Below are positions 35,211-45,559 of a DNA stretch of 64,000 nt, in pieces; within the stretch, counting starts at the first letter, position 1; the number at the start of each line of letters is the position of its first letter. Made by a program: the position numbers and the translations under genes. Source of the stretch: Chlorogloeopsis fritschii (GTDB lineage Bacteria; Cyanobacteriota; Cyanobacteriia; Cyanobacteriales; Nostocaceae); assembly GCF_043099315.1 (NCBI RefSeq), contig NZ_CP170746.1. One strand, written 5' to 3'. The notes below the pieces were generated by a model. That model was not told where the DNA came from, searched no databases, and saw nothing but the letters and a program-made list of their open reading frames with translations.

Positions 35211-37883
35211 TCACAGATCCAGAGGATGCTGCTCCCAAGCAGCAATTGCCTGCCGAATCGGGATTTCAATACTAAATTCTGCTCCTTGCCCTGGTTGTGA
35301 AGTGCATTTCAAAACACCTTTGTGATTTTCGACAATAATTTGATAGCTAACCGATAATCCCAAACCGACACCACTACCTACGGGTTTTGTGGTAAAGAAC
35401 GGATCGAAAACTCGTGCTTTAACTTGTTCACTCATTCCAACACCGTTATCAGCAATTTTGACGCGAACTCTACTCGAACAAACAAGCTCTGTACGAATAC
35501 GAATTTGTGGAATTAGGTACTGGTGATTGGGTACTGAGGATTGGGGAGTGTGGGAAGTTTGAAGAAGGGCGTGGAGAGAAGCGGGTGGGGAGTGTAGGGA
35601 GTTTTTCTCTCCCCCATCTTCCCTATCTTCCTCATCTTTTTCTTCCCTTCTTCTTCCTAATCCCTCTAATGCATCAATCGCATTATTAAGAATATTCATA
35701 AAAACTTGGTTGAGCTTGCCTGGATAGCACTCAACAACAGGTAAGTTGCCGTATTCTTTGATAATTTCAATTTGAGGATGGTGGAGATTATCTTTGAGTC
35801 GGTGCTGCAAAATTAATAAGGTACTGTCAATTCCTTCGTGCAAATTCACCCGTTTCATCTCGGCTTCGTCAAGACGTGAGAAATTTCTTAAAGAAAGGAC
35901 AATATTACCAATACGTTTAGCACCAGCTTGCATAGATTCTAAAAGCTTTGGCAGATCCATCACCACAAAGTCAAAATCTATGTCTTGCGATCGCTCAACA
36001 ATTGTCGAGACTGGTTGAGGATAATGTTCTTGGTAAAGGCGCAACATATCTAATAAGTTAGATATGTATTGCTCGGCGTGTGCCAAGTTACCAACAATGA
36101 AATTGATGGGATTGTTGATTTCATGAGCAATACCAGCTACCATCTGACCAAGAGAAGACATTTTTTCGCTTTGAACGAGCTGGGTTTGAGTATTTTTAAG
36201 GTTTTCTAAAGCTTGCTGCAACTCTAAACTTTGCTCTTGGGCTACTTGAACTGCTGAGTGCAGGGCACGTTCAGCAGAAGTACGCTCCACAATTTCCACT
36301 AATAATTGTTCATTGGCATCTTTTAAAGCTTTTGTCCGCTTTTCAACTTGAATTTCTAGTTCATCTTTAGCCTCAAATAGGGCTTTTTCTGCCGAGGCTC
36401 GTTCTTGGTGCAGAGCTACTGCTGCCGCTGCTGCTGCCAGCAAATCTATTTCTAAAGCATCCCAAGCACGTGCTTCTGTACAATTGTCAAAGCCTATAAA
36501 ACCCCAAAATTTGTTATTGACTGTTAGCGGTAAAAGCAGGATGGAAAGAATTTCTTGTCTGCCAAGAAACTTTTGCTCTGATTCTGGAAATTCGGCGACT
36601 ATACCTGCAATGATTTCACCCTTTCCTAAAATTTCCGCCCAACGAGGAAGAACTTCTTGCAAGGATAAGTTTTGCAGTTGTGAGTTATCGATTTCTGGTG
36701 TAATGTCTTTTGCGCACCACTCGGCACGCTGACTTGTAAGCAAGCATCCTGCTGCGTCTTGATGGTTCTCAAATAAGTAAACGCGGCTGGCTCCCGATGC
36801 TTGTCCAAGTAATTCTAAGATGTGTGCGTAACAATTGCCAGCAGTATCATCAGCCAGTAACCGCCTTTGTGCTTCTACCAGGGTTGCCAGGTAATGTTCC
36901 CGCTTTGCTAGAGCTAACTCTGTCTGTTTGCGTTCTGATTCAGCTTTTTGACGTTGATTTGCTTCGATAGCTAAAGTCACTAAGTCAGCGATACAGCCTG
37001 CAAAATTTTGTTCTTCTAAACTCCAATGGCGCACACCGCCTGTATATTCATGGCAAACAACGCCTACCATCTCACCTTCCACCCAAATTGGTGCATCTAA
37101 CATAGATGTAACGCCAACCGCAGGCAGATAGGCTACGCCAAATTCACAGGTACGCGGATCGGTATAGGCGTCATCTGCTGCGATGGTACGCTCTGCTTCT
37201 AAAGCTTGGAAGTATACTGGATAGTCTACTGCTGAAAGTTCTACACCACTGGTATGCCGCTTGAGTGTTTGTTCGTAGAGGTTAAGGCAGCGAATTTTAG
37301 AGCGATCGCTATTGTAGTGCCACACACTGACGCGTTCTAATCCAAGGGTAGCGGCGGCAGCTTCGGTGATTTTGGCTAAAGCTGAATTTAAATCGCCTTG
37401 TGCCAAGTTTCTACTTTTTGCCAGCGCCAAAAGCACTTGGTTTTGCTGCTCCAAACGATTGTGGGTGTGACGCAGGATCAGTTCGCAGCTTTGCCGTTCA
37501 ATAATATTACTAAAGGTACAAATTACCTGTTCTGTACCATCCTGAGGCTGGGTATTCACCAGTAACCAAATGCGTTCGCAGTTATTGGGATGAGAAATAC
37601 TCAAAATCAAATTTTCTTGGCGAGAAAGTAGCAAATTTGGGTTAGCAAAAGCTGTATTGTCTACTTGGGTAACTTGCCAGGTATTCCCAAAAGCAGGAGT
37701 TCCCAATAATTCTTTTTCTGAACGTTGCAGCAATTTACAACCTATAGCATTACAAAATAAAATTTCTGCCTTTGCTCCCAATAGCATTACCCCTACTGGT
37801 ATTTGGCGCAGGATTTTTTCTTGAGCTAATAAAGTTTTTGAGCCTTTTTTACGGCTGTGATATTTAGTATTATTTGTAACCAT
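35211..37883 (-). CDS. Sensor histidine kinase: PAS, two GAF domains, HisKA, HATPase
   Basis: An 890-residue soluble kinase. A PAS domain is at about 20-130 (IPVGVMLLGAKAEILFCN); GAF1 at 165-310 with LERVSVWHYNSD and MLDAPIWVEGEMVGVVCHE; GAF2 at 345-495; coiled coil 500-580; HisKA with GIAHEINNPINFI, His at about 587; then N box MNILNNAIDAL, G boxes IADNGVGM and GVGLGLSVS. No receiver or transmembrane segment. GAF domains lack an obvious bilin-binding Cys context, so the signal is unknown. About 50 residues at 740-790, inside the ATPase domain, are repeat-encoded. ATG start. Confidence 0.94.
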   Translation of the reverse strand: MVTNNTKYHSRKKGSKTLLAQEKILRQIPVGVMLLGAKAEILFCNAIGCKLLQRSEKELLGTPAFGNTWQVTQVDNTAFANPNLLLSRQENLILSISHPNNCERIWLLVNTQPQDGTEQVICTFSNIIERQSCELILRHTHNRLEQQNQVLLALAKSRNLAQGDLNSALAKITEAAAATLGLERVSVWHYNSDRSKIRCLNLYEQTLKRHTSGVELSAVDYPVYFQALEAERTIAADDAYTDPRTCEFGVAYLPAVGVTSMLDAPIWVEGEMVGVVCHEYTGGVRHWSLEEQNFAGCIADLVTLAIEANQRQKAESERKQTELALAKREHYLATLVEAQRRLLADDTAGNCYAHILELLGQASGASRVYLFENHQDAAGCLLTSQRAEWCAKDITPEIDNSQLQNLSLQEVLPRWAEILGKGEIIAGIVAEFPESEQKFLGRQEILSILLLPLTVNNKFWGFIGFDNCTEARAWDALEIDLLAAAAAAVALHQERASAEKALFEAKDELEIQVEKRTKALKDANEQLLVEIVERTSAERALHSAVQVAQEQSLELQQALENLKNTQTQLVQSEKMSSLGQMVAGIAHEINNPINFIVGNLAHAEQYISNLLDMLRLYQEHYPQPVSTIVERSQDIDFDFVVMDLPKLLESMQAGAKRIGNIVLSLRNFSRLDEAEMKRVNLHEGIDSTLLILQHRLKDNLHHPQIEIIKEYGNLPVVECYPGKLNQVFMNILNNAIDALEGLGRRREEKDEEDREDGGEKNSLHSPPASLHALLQTSHTPQSSVPNHQYLIPQIRIRTELVCSSRVRVKIADNGVGMSEQVKARVFDPFFTTKPVGSGVGLGLSVSYQIIVENHKGVLKCTSQPGQGAEFSIEIPIRQAIAAWEQHPLDL
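35512..35665 (-). repeat. In-frame heptamer-type repeat insertion in kinase
   Basis: On the plus strand the segment runs in 7-base steps (TAGGTAC, TGGTGAT, TGGGTAC, TGAGGAT, TGGGGAG) and ends in a purine/pyrimidine-biased part (CTTCCCTTCTTCTTCC). It separates NNAIDALEGL from IRIRTELVCSSRVRVKIADNG, which are close together in other kinases of this type. Frame is kept through the whole stretch. Confidence 0.78.
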
Positions 37884-38104
37884 ATTGATAGAATTAAAAA
37901 ACTTTCTTCCCTGCTGCTTTCTGCCTCCTGCCTCCTGCCTTGGTTCTACTTTTGTACGTACTTATCAACAAAGAAGATGCACAGCCCTATATTAAAATAC
38001 AATGCTAAGACTGTGCTTATCTTTACAAGAAGTGTATTCAGTAGATTGTTCTGATAATATATTATTTTTTACAAAAAATATAACCGAAAAAATACGGCTG
38101 TTAT

Positions 38105-41100
38105 TTAAACTAACAAACGCAACTGTGAACCTTGCTGAGTTTTATTAACTTCAATGCGGGCTGCAAAAGCTTCTTTGAGGTGGGGCATATGGGTAACGGT
38201 GAGGATACAAGCGAAATCGGGGGCGATCGCGTTAATTGCTGCAATCAGGCGATCGCATCCTTCGCTATCTTGCGTTCCAAAACCTTCATCTACAATTAAC
38301 ATCTGCAATGCTGCCCCAGCCCTTTGTGCCAATAATTTCGCCAAGGCTAAACGAATCGCAAAGTTAATTCTAAACGCTTCTCCACCAGAGTAAGTTTCAT
38401 AAGCTCGCGTGCCTCTAGCATCAGCAATCAAAATATCTAAAGTATCAATCAACTTGCTATTTTTCTTGGTAGATTTACCGTTGCGCCCGGCTTTTTGAGT
38501 AACAAATTGTACGTGTAATTGATTAGCACTCAGTCGTGAAAGTAATTGATTTGTCTCTGCTTCGAGTTGAGGCAAGACATTTTCAATCATCAGCGTCTGG
38601 ATGCCGTTTTTACCAAATGCCTGTGCTAATTCCTGATAAGTTCGATATTGGTGTTTGACTTCTTGTAGTTGTTGTTGCTGTTGTTCGTATTGATTCTTGA
38701 GAACTTCCAACTGGTGCGCCATCTGCTCTAAGCGCCCGACTTGGGCGAGTTGTTCGTCGAGTTGGCGTCTGCGGATTGCTAGCTGCTGTTCTAAAGCTTG
38801 AATTTGAGCGATCGGATTGGCAGTTTCTTGGAGTTGATGAACGATACTGTCTATTTGATGTTTGAGTTTCTGCCGCTCTACCCACCTTGCTTGCAAAGCC
38901 ACCTCTAATTCTTGTGCTCTTGTCTGCAGCTGCGGATACTGTTGCTGCGCGGTTAGTAGTTGTTGATAGCGTAACTGCCAAGCTTGGGCTTGACGGACTG
39001 AGGCTCGCAGGTTGTTATGCTGTTCTGTATCGTAGCCAAGTTCGCTAATGTGGCGATCTAAGACAGCAATTTCTTTGGCGCACTCAGAATCAGTAGCTGC
39101 CTGCCCAATTGTAGCTTGCAATTGGACAATTTGTGCTTCTAGTTCCGGCTGACGTGCTGCTATTTGTGCTTCTCGCTTAGTTGCATCTTTAATCTGCCCT
39201 TGCTTAATTTCTGCCCAACGCCAGCGTTCCACTTCATTGCGAGCTAGAGCATGGTCTTGTTCATTATAGTTGAGTTGTTGCAGATATTGGTTTAGCTGAC
39301 TCAGTTCGGCTTGTTGATCATGAGCGTAATCACCAATTTGCAGCGATCGCTCTAGTTGTTGCTTTTGTGTTTCGATATGTTGTATTTGCTGTTCGACATC
39401 AGTGGTAGCTTGCAACTGTGCTGCCAATTGTCCCCTTTGTTCGCGTAACCCATCATAGGGAGATAATAACTGGGATATCTCGCGATATTCCTGCCTGAGT
39501 ACTTGAATTTCTCGATCTGAAACAGCCATTTGTTCGCGAACTACCCACAACTGCTCTTCCGTATCCTTGTACTCAGTCTTAGTTTTGTCCACCACGCGAT
39601 TCCAGTGATGCTCATCCAAAGGGCGTTCGCACAACGGACAAATTGCATTCGGAGTCTGGAGCATTTGCAATTTTTGCTCTAATTCTCCCAACAGCCTTTC
39701 AAAATCCCGTTGGTGAGCTTGCAATCTTTCAATAAAGTGACGCCTTTCCTGTCCTTTTTCCTGAACTCGTTGCAAATATACCCGCTTTTTCTCCAATTCT
39801 TCAATCTGTACTGCTACTTCCATCACCGCTTGTTGTAGTTGCGGCTGGCGTCGCTGCTGCCCTTGTAGTTGATTTTGCGTAGCTTCTAGTTGCTCTAATC
39901 TTGCTACCAAAGAGGCATGAACTCTATCTATTTGACTTTGTAAAGTTGCCTTTTGTTGTAACAGCGGAGCTACTTGCATTTGCAACCGATCCAGCTGGGC
40001 AAGGTGCTGACGCGCTGCTGCTAATTGTGCCAACGCTTCTTCTACCTCACCTGACTTGCTCAGAGTTTGCTGAATCTCCTGCTGTTGTTGTTGCAAAGCT
40101 TCCAACTGCGCCTGCGCTTGTTGCAGTTGTCGCTCCATATCTTGAATTTGTTTGGAAAGCTGTTGCTGCTTTTGCTGACGAGCTGCAAGAGCGCGGGTAT
40201 ATTCTGCAAATTTAGCGCTCATCCCTTCTTCTTGAGATTGCAGATTTTGATAGTGAGTATATCCAGCTTTGATTTGGGATTCTTGAGCTAATAACTCTTC
40301 TAATAAAGATAGCTGACTTCTTGAGCTTGCCCGCTCCTGTTCGAGGCGATCGCAATCTCCTGTCAAATTTTGGTACTGCTGCCTAACAAAATTCAGTTGC
40401 TCTTCCCAATTTTGGCGTTGATGCTGTACAACTTGCAAACTTTGTAATTGAACATTCTCAAAAGCCTGTACCTGTTGCAAGCGCTCCAGTTCGCTTTCTA
40501 ACTCTGCACGTTTTTGGGCGATCGCATCTCGCTGTTGCAGTTGAGTTTTCATCGACTCTAAAGAACGTTCTAACTCTTCTGCTTTGGCTTTAAACTGACG
40601 CGATAATTCTTTTGCTCGTTCTTCTAATTCATCATATTGATTCAGTTTTAATAACTCAGCTAATATCTCTTTGCGCTCGCTGGGGCGCTTCAGCATAAAT
40701 TCATCTGCACGACCTTGACGCAAGTAAGCAGAATTAATAAAAGTATCGTAATCCAGTTTTATATGTTGTAAAATTTGGTCTTGCGTTGCTCTAACACCTT
40801 TGCCAGTCAGCGAACGAAATCCATTTGGCGTTTCGATTTGAAATTCCAGAACACTACTACCACCCCGCGCTCTGGTACGAATGACTCGATAAGTTTGTTG
40901 CCCGCTTGTTTTGAAGGTAAAATCTACCCGCACTTCTTTTGTACCAGTGTGGATAACATCATCTTCAGAAGCAGACTCTGCTTTCTCCCCAAATTGCCCA
41001 GGTAATCGCTTCCAATAAAGAAGATTTACCCGCACCATTGGCTCCACAAATACAAGCAGTATGCAATCCGCGAAAATCTAAAGTTGTATCACGATAACTG

Positions 41101-41135
41101 AGGAAGTTTTTTAGGATGAGTTGTACTGGAATCAT
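38105..41135 (-). pseudogene. sbcC: Exonuclease subunit SbcC gene with a one-base insertion
   Basis: SbcC is the SMC-like ATPase of the SbcCD hairpin nuclease. Translation from ATG 41135 gives MIPVQLILKNFLSYRDTTL, then the Walker A motif CGANGAGKSSLLEA, and reaches WGESR; one extra base at about 40975 then leads to a stop at 40965. Removing it restores ESRAASEDDVIH and the frame that continues to 38105: long coiled coils, a zinc hook CPLCERPL in the centre, and the C-terminal YSGGEAFRINFAIRLALA with Walker B MLIVDEGFGTQD. Apart from this base the gene looks intact at about 1009 residues. A GTG at 41047 opens the second frame but would lose Walker A. Sequencing error or recent mutation cannot be separated here. 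No sbcD nearby. Confidence 0.88.
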
Positions 41136-42350
41136 CTAGGCTAGGAAACCACACATTTTTAATAAGTAGCAGCACAGGTACTCTGTTTGCTAGTCTAGCT
41201 AGCTAAAAATCATGTTTCTAGTCTTTAAGACTCTATTTTTACAATTGTTAACATTAGCATGAGAATTTTTTTCCTGTTAAGTAACCCTTTTTTACTATAG
41301 TTATATAAAAATTAAACCTAGCCTGAGAGAATAGAGCCTTTATCCTTTAGCTATCCTTCTCAGCTTCTAGTGTCAGAGGTGGTGCAACTAGGAATGTACA
41401 GCATAGTATTAAGTTCATTAACAATCTTTTTTTAATGAAAGCAGAAGAAGAAGTTTCTTTACTAGAAAAGTAGAGCATAGGAAAAATGGGAGGGGTTAGT
41501 TGCAAATTTTAACCATGAGGTTTAGTAGGTGCGAGAAGGTGTGGCTGTTTTACCCTCCTAGCAAAAAAGTGAGATTCTTTGGTATTCTTTCCGCATTTTC
41601 CTCTTGGTAAAGTGGAGATGAAAGTAATTTTGATATTTAAATAGTCAGGATTTGATGATAGACAGGAATTACTTCTATATTAAATTTTAGCCAAAGAGTT
41701 ATACATAACTTGGCACCATTTTTTAGCAGATGGAAATGTCCTTTAACTTTTTTAAATTCAATATTTTTTAGAGAAACTCTGCAATTACTCCTGGTTATCA
41801 AAATTAAGCTTGCTGGTAATCACATATTAACTATCTAAATGTCAAATAGTCTTGTTCTTTGATAACTTATCTATTACCTTGATACTTGCCCGTTAATGAG
41901 ATTTTCACCATTCTCAATAACCGTAGGGTGGAGAGAAGTCACAAGACGCCGGAATTTTACAGAAAAGAAAATATGTTCCTATGATGTATTTAGGGCGTAG
42001 GCAGGCTTAGTTTGTGTAGCCTCAGGCTTCTAGCCTAAGTGAGCACTAATGTGATTTATGGAAGAAGTTTATTGATTGACATATATCTGCCGAGATAGAT
42101 GATGTAAAAATATCAGGAACAAATTCAAATAAATTTGCGTCATTATTATTATAGATAGTTAATTTATATCTATCGAATAGAGATGAGCATAATATGAAAA
42201 TTTGAGTAGCGCTTCACATACTATATATGACCTTGGTGCTATGACTTTTGTCATATATAAATAGATAGGTAGATAAGTTAAAAATTCAGAAACAATATCA
42301 GTAAAATCACGTCAAAATCAGTAAGATACAAAGACACAAAAGGACTTATT
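41136..42350. other. 1.2-kb intergenic region
   Basis: No supportable protein or tRNA gene. Mostly AT-rich sequence. It holds a 17-base match (GAGAAGTCACAAGACGC, 41933-41949) to the repeat inside the kinase gene at 15097, and the repeat at 41998-42040. The last 150 bases probably carry the promoter of the gene at 42351. A small RNA cannot be excluded. Confidence 0.6.
41998..42040. repeat. Dispersed repeat (GGCAGGCTT...GTGTAGC type), copy 1
   Basis: Reads AGGCAGGCTTAGTTTGTG then TAGCCTCAGGCTTCTAGCC. The second half is partly palindromic (GGCTTCTAGCC). A close copy begins at 63961 near the window end. Confidence 0.7.
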
Positions 42351-43040
42351 ATGAATCGCTTTCTATATTGGAAATCTGGAACTGCCGCAGTTATGGCAAT
42401 GGCAATTACTACAGGTACAATTGTGCCTTTATTTGCCCCTGTTGGTGCCAATGCACAAACACCGGATCTTTTTAATCGCAGTCGAGTCACAAGTCAATCA
42501 AGAACAGTTTCAATTCCTCGTGGAGTCAGAATTCCTGTGACTTACGAAAAAGATAGAATTCTGGTTACTCCTAATGAAACATCATCTTTAAAATTAACAG
42601 TTGCCAGGAATATTGTAGATAGGAATGGAAATCTCTTAATTCCGGAAGGAACTGAAATTGAAGGGCAGTTAGAACCTGCAACCGCTAGAAATGGTGATAA
42701 AGGTTCTCGCTATGTGGCAAAAGAACTAGTTTTTCGTGACGGTAGGCGGCAAACTATAGATGCAACTTCTCAGATAGTGACTAGAAAAGAAACTATTAAG
42801 AAAGGAGCTAAAACGGGGACGATATTAACAGATGCGGCTATTGGGGCAGGTGCTGCTAGTGTAATTTCACTAATTACAGGCAACCGTAAAATAGAAGTTC
42901 TAGAGCCTATCGCTGGTGGTGCTGCTGGCGCTTTAGCCAGTGTGCTGTTGCGCAGAAGAGAAGTGGAAGTTGTTTCTATCGATCCTCAAAGAGATTTGGA
43001 TTTGACTTTAGAATCTAATTTGCTTCTATCTCGCTATTAG
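42351..43040 (+). CDS. Exported protein with VirB10/TrbI-like C-terminal region (tentative)
   Basis: A 229-residue protein with a signal peptide (AVMAMAITTGTIVPLFAPVGANA) and a mature domain beginning with RTVSIPRGVRIPVTYEKDRI. The pattern IPEGTEIEGQLEPA, RYVAKELVFRDGRRQTIDA and a glycine-rich helix GAAGALASVLL resembles the TrbI/VirB10 fold, and such cyanobacterial proteins are often labelled conjugal transfer TrbI-like, but there are no other conjugation genes here. More likely a stand-alone periplasmic envelope protein. AAGGA lies just before the ATG. Confidence 0.6.
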   Translation: MNRFLYWKSGTAAVMAMAITTGTIVPLFAPVGANAQTPDLFNRSRVTSQSRTVSIPRGVRIPVTYEKDRILVTPNETSSLKLTVARNIVDRNGNLLIPEGTEIEGQLEPATARNGDKGSRYVAKELVFRDGRRQTIDATSQIVTRKETIKKGAKTGTILTDAAIGAGAASVISLITGNRKIEVLEPIAGGAAGALASVLLRRREVEVVSIDPQRDLDLTLESNLLLSRY

Positions 43041-43125
43041 AATTAACTGAGTTTAATTTAAAATGCGATCGCTTCCTCAAATCGAATGGGTGCGATCGCT
43101 TAATTTTGTATTTCAGTAGAACACA

Positions 43126-44418
43126 TTAATCACTTACAACAGGCAACCAAACAATAAATGTAGTCCCTGGTGCTTGAGGTAATGAAATTTTTGAGGGAAG
43201 AGCAGGACTAAAAACTTCAATTTTTCCCTGCATTTGTTCTACCAATTGCTTGGCTATGGCTAAACCCAAGCCTGTACCAGGAATTTCAGTTTGAGCTTGC
43301 ACACCTCGATAATGCCTTTCACCAAGATGTTCTAAATCTTCGGGTGGAATGCCAGGGCCATTATCTGTGATAGTAACTCCCTGGAAATTATCTTTTTCTT
43401 GTCCTACTTGAATTAATATTTTACCACCTGGCGGAGTGTATTTTAAAGCATTATCAATAATATTACTTAACACTTCTGTTAAGGCTTTAGGATTAATCCG
43501 CACTAATGGTAAATTAGACGGAATATTGGACATTAATTGCAAGTTTCGCTCTTGAGCTATTGCTTGAGCTGAAACTAATAAAGGTTGCAATACATCAGCT
43601 AAATAACATTCTGTTTTTTTCTCTCCAGCCCCCGGTAATAATAGTACAGGTTTGTCTTCTTTTTCTACTGTTGCTTCTACAAATACTTCGTTCTTTTCTG
43701 GTAGTTTCAAAGGTGCTAAATCTTCTGCGCTCAAGTCAATTGCTTCATCAAACTTTTGCAGCAATTCTTGCAGGCGATTGCTTTCCCGAACAATACTTTC
43801 TGCTACCTCTCGGTTGGCATCTCCTGCTCGCAATCTCTTCATCAGCAGTTTGCCAAAGGTTCGTAATGCTGTTAGTGGATTGCGAAATTGATGCAATAAA
43901 TTATCCAGCAAATCTTGCTGCTTTTCTTGCAAAATTTGTTGTTGATGCAATTGCACCTCCAACCATGTTCGACGCTGATCTAAAATACAAGCTATTGTCA
44001 GGGTTTGAGCAACGCGCTCAATTTGACTGCGCTCTTGTTCATTCCATGCCCTATCTTCCCTGGCTGTGACTAGCAACCCCATCATCACATCTTCATAAAT
44101 CAGAGGTAGAAAAATTTGATCGCCACTTAGTAATTCCTGTTGTGAATTTGATGCAGTTGTATCTTCTGTTCCAAATTCTTTTGCTGCTGTCAGTAACTTT
44201 TGGTTAAACTTTGGCAATGCCAATGCATTTACTCCTTGTCGCCCCATTGCCGTCTCTGGATAAACCACCACAGGAACCAGTTTCGCTTCATTTGTCGGAG
44301 CTTCTACCAATTCTTGGGTTAAATACACAACGCTTAAAGACGCTCCTAACCCCTGGGCTAACAACATCATTTGCTCTTGACACAGAACAACAAACTCAGA
44401 ACTGGCAGACATTAACAT
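43126..44418 (-). CDS. Sensor histidine kinase with N-terminal GAF-like domain
   Basis: A 430-residue soluble kinase. Residues 1-150 form a GAF-like domain (LAQGLGASLSVVYLTQEL, FLPLIYEDVMMGLLVTAR); the HisKA motif is LLHQFRNPLTALRTFGKLL with His at about 176; the ATPase domain has SNIIDNALKYTPPGG (N box), ITDNGPGIPP (G1) and GTGLGLAIAKQLV (G2). The H box has QFRNP instead of the commoner HELRTP, as seen in many cyanobacterial kinases. No partner regulator is adjacent. Two in-frame ATGs, 44418 and 44412, are equally possible. Confidence 0.93.
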   Translation of the reverse strand: MLMSASSEFVVLCQEQMMLLAQGLGASLSVVYLTQELVEAPTNEAKLVPVVVYPETAMGRQGVNALALPKFNQKLLTAAKEFGTEDTTASNSQQELLSGDQIFLPLIYEDVMMGLLVTAREDRAWNEQERSQIERVAQTLTIACILDQRRTWLEVQLHQQQILQEKQQDLLDNLLHQFRNPLTALRTFGKLLMKRLRAGDANREVAESIVRESNRLQELLQKFDEAIDLSAEDLAPLKLPEKNEVFVEATVEKEDKPVLLLPGAGEKKTECYLADVLQPLLVSAQAIAQERNLQLMSNIPSNLPLVRINPKALTEVLSNIIDNALKYTPPGGKILIQVGQEKDNFQGVTITDNGPGIPPEDLEHLGERHYRGVQAQTEIPGTGLGLAIAKQLVEQMQGKIEVFSPALPSKISLPQAPGTTFIVWLPVVSD

Positions 44419-44763
44419 TTTTTAGCTCTTGCTTAAAATTTTAGATTTCAGGTAAGACAAGAAAAAGGCAGGAGTTGTTTATGTAACAAAGCATAACTAA
44501 ACCATTTAAGTTTTGCCTCGCCCTAGCGCATTATTCTTTGACTGCTTTTTATTTACAAAAAAAAGTAAAGGCTGAAAGCCTCGCCCCTTGTGGGTGGATT
44601 CGTTTTCCCCCAACCCTGTTTCCTTTCATCTACACTCAAAAAAATATGCTTGTTGTATCAAAAGTTTAAAAACTGTTGATCTTTTAAACTAGAACTTTTA
44701 TAATTACGACGGATTTTGTAGCTATAACTACAATACGTAGCTTGCAAAGAGGAGGAAAATAGG
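44419..44763. other. Divergent promoter region between GAF kinase and DUF3155 gene
   Basis: About 345 bases without a gene. A short hairpin AGGCTGAAAGCCT lies at about 44569-44581. The last bases hold the strong ribosome site of the next gene. Confidence 0.5.
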
Positions 44764-45081
44764 TTGGCAAGGAGACGGAAGCGGAAAAGCCGTCGTCGCC
44801 AAGAAGGGCGGCGCATTCTTGAACATGTGCCTCAATATAGCATTGAAAGTGGCGAAGATAAACCTGTGACAGCAGCCAGAAAATTCATTCAAGCTGAAGG
44901 GATTTTGCCACCCGCTTTACTACTTGTGAAGCGTAACGAACATACCACAGACAGATATTTTTGGGCTGAAAAGGGATTGTTTGGTGCTCAATATGTAGAA
45001 GAGAACCATTTCTTATTCCCAAGCCTGAGAATTTTAGAAAATCCTTCTGGCTCGGAACCTGTAGCTGTGGCTAGTCGATAG
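44764..45081 (+). CDS. DUF3155 protein
   Basis: A 105-residue protein conserved across cyanobacteria, function unknown. It begins with an arginine/lysine-rich stretch (ARRRKRKSRRRQEGRR), then ILEHVPQYSIESGEDKPVTA, and RYFWAEKGLFGAQYVEENHFLFPSL. The start is TTG at 44764, decided by a strong Shine-Dalgarno GAGGAGG at 44749-44755. The basic N terminus could bind nucleic acid, which is only inference. Confidence 0.92.
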   Translation: MARRRKRKSRRRQEGRRILEHVPQYSIESGEDKPVTAARKFIQAEGILPPALLLVKRNEHTTDRYFWAEKGLFGAQYVEENHFLFPSLRILENPSGSEPVAVASR

Positions 45082-45559
45082 ACCATCAAGATGAGCGTGG
45101 ATTGTGAATGTGGCTTTTGACTTTTATTAACTGGCAAAATGCTAAAGATATTCAATAACTTCATTATTTTTTTAGTTTTCAGCGAGTTTGCCAGTAGGGG
45201 TAGCTGTCTGGACTTGGGCAATTAAATTCCATTAAGCAATGGTGTTTGTGGGATTTGGTTTGTAGTTATGAAAATGTACCAGGGAGTAAGAATAAAAGTG
45301 CTCTTGGCTGAGGTTAAATTTAATCTCAAGCGATCGCCCACACCAGCTAACTTAGGTGGATGCGAGAAATAGATCGTTGGGAAATCGCCAAGCCTGGGTG
45401 TCAAAAATTAAGGCTTGCTCTCCACTAAAGATTCAAATCGTTGTGGAGAATAGCGATTACATGAGGAGCTGTTATTCTTCCTCCCTAAAGTTCATTTTCT
45501 GAAAGTTTAGTCAAAAGTCTACATATTGTTGATTTACAGATGGTTACCGGATCTCACGA
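45082..45559. other. Intergenic region after DUF3155 gene
   Basis: About 480 bases between convergent genes, with no supportable ORF. A loose inverted repeat AAGCCT...AGGCTT spans about 45390-45416. No T-rich terminator is obvious. Confidence 0.5.

Noticed and set aside
38154..41005. Several plus-strand ORFs inside sbcC and other genes
   Set aside because: They are antisense shadows of a coding region with strong family matches on the other strand.
41136..42350. tRNA or other structured RNA in the 1.2-kb gap
   Set aside because: I found no T-loop GGTTCRA motif with matching acceptor arms; a small RNA cannot be excluded but nothing supports one.
42351..43040. Part of a conjugation system (TrbI)
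   Set aside because: Only a weak fold-level likeness; no relaxase, coupling protein or other transfer gene lies in the window.
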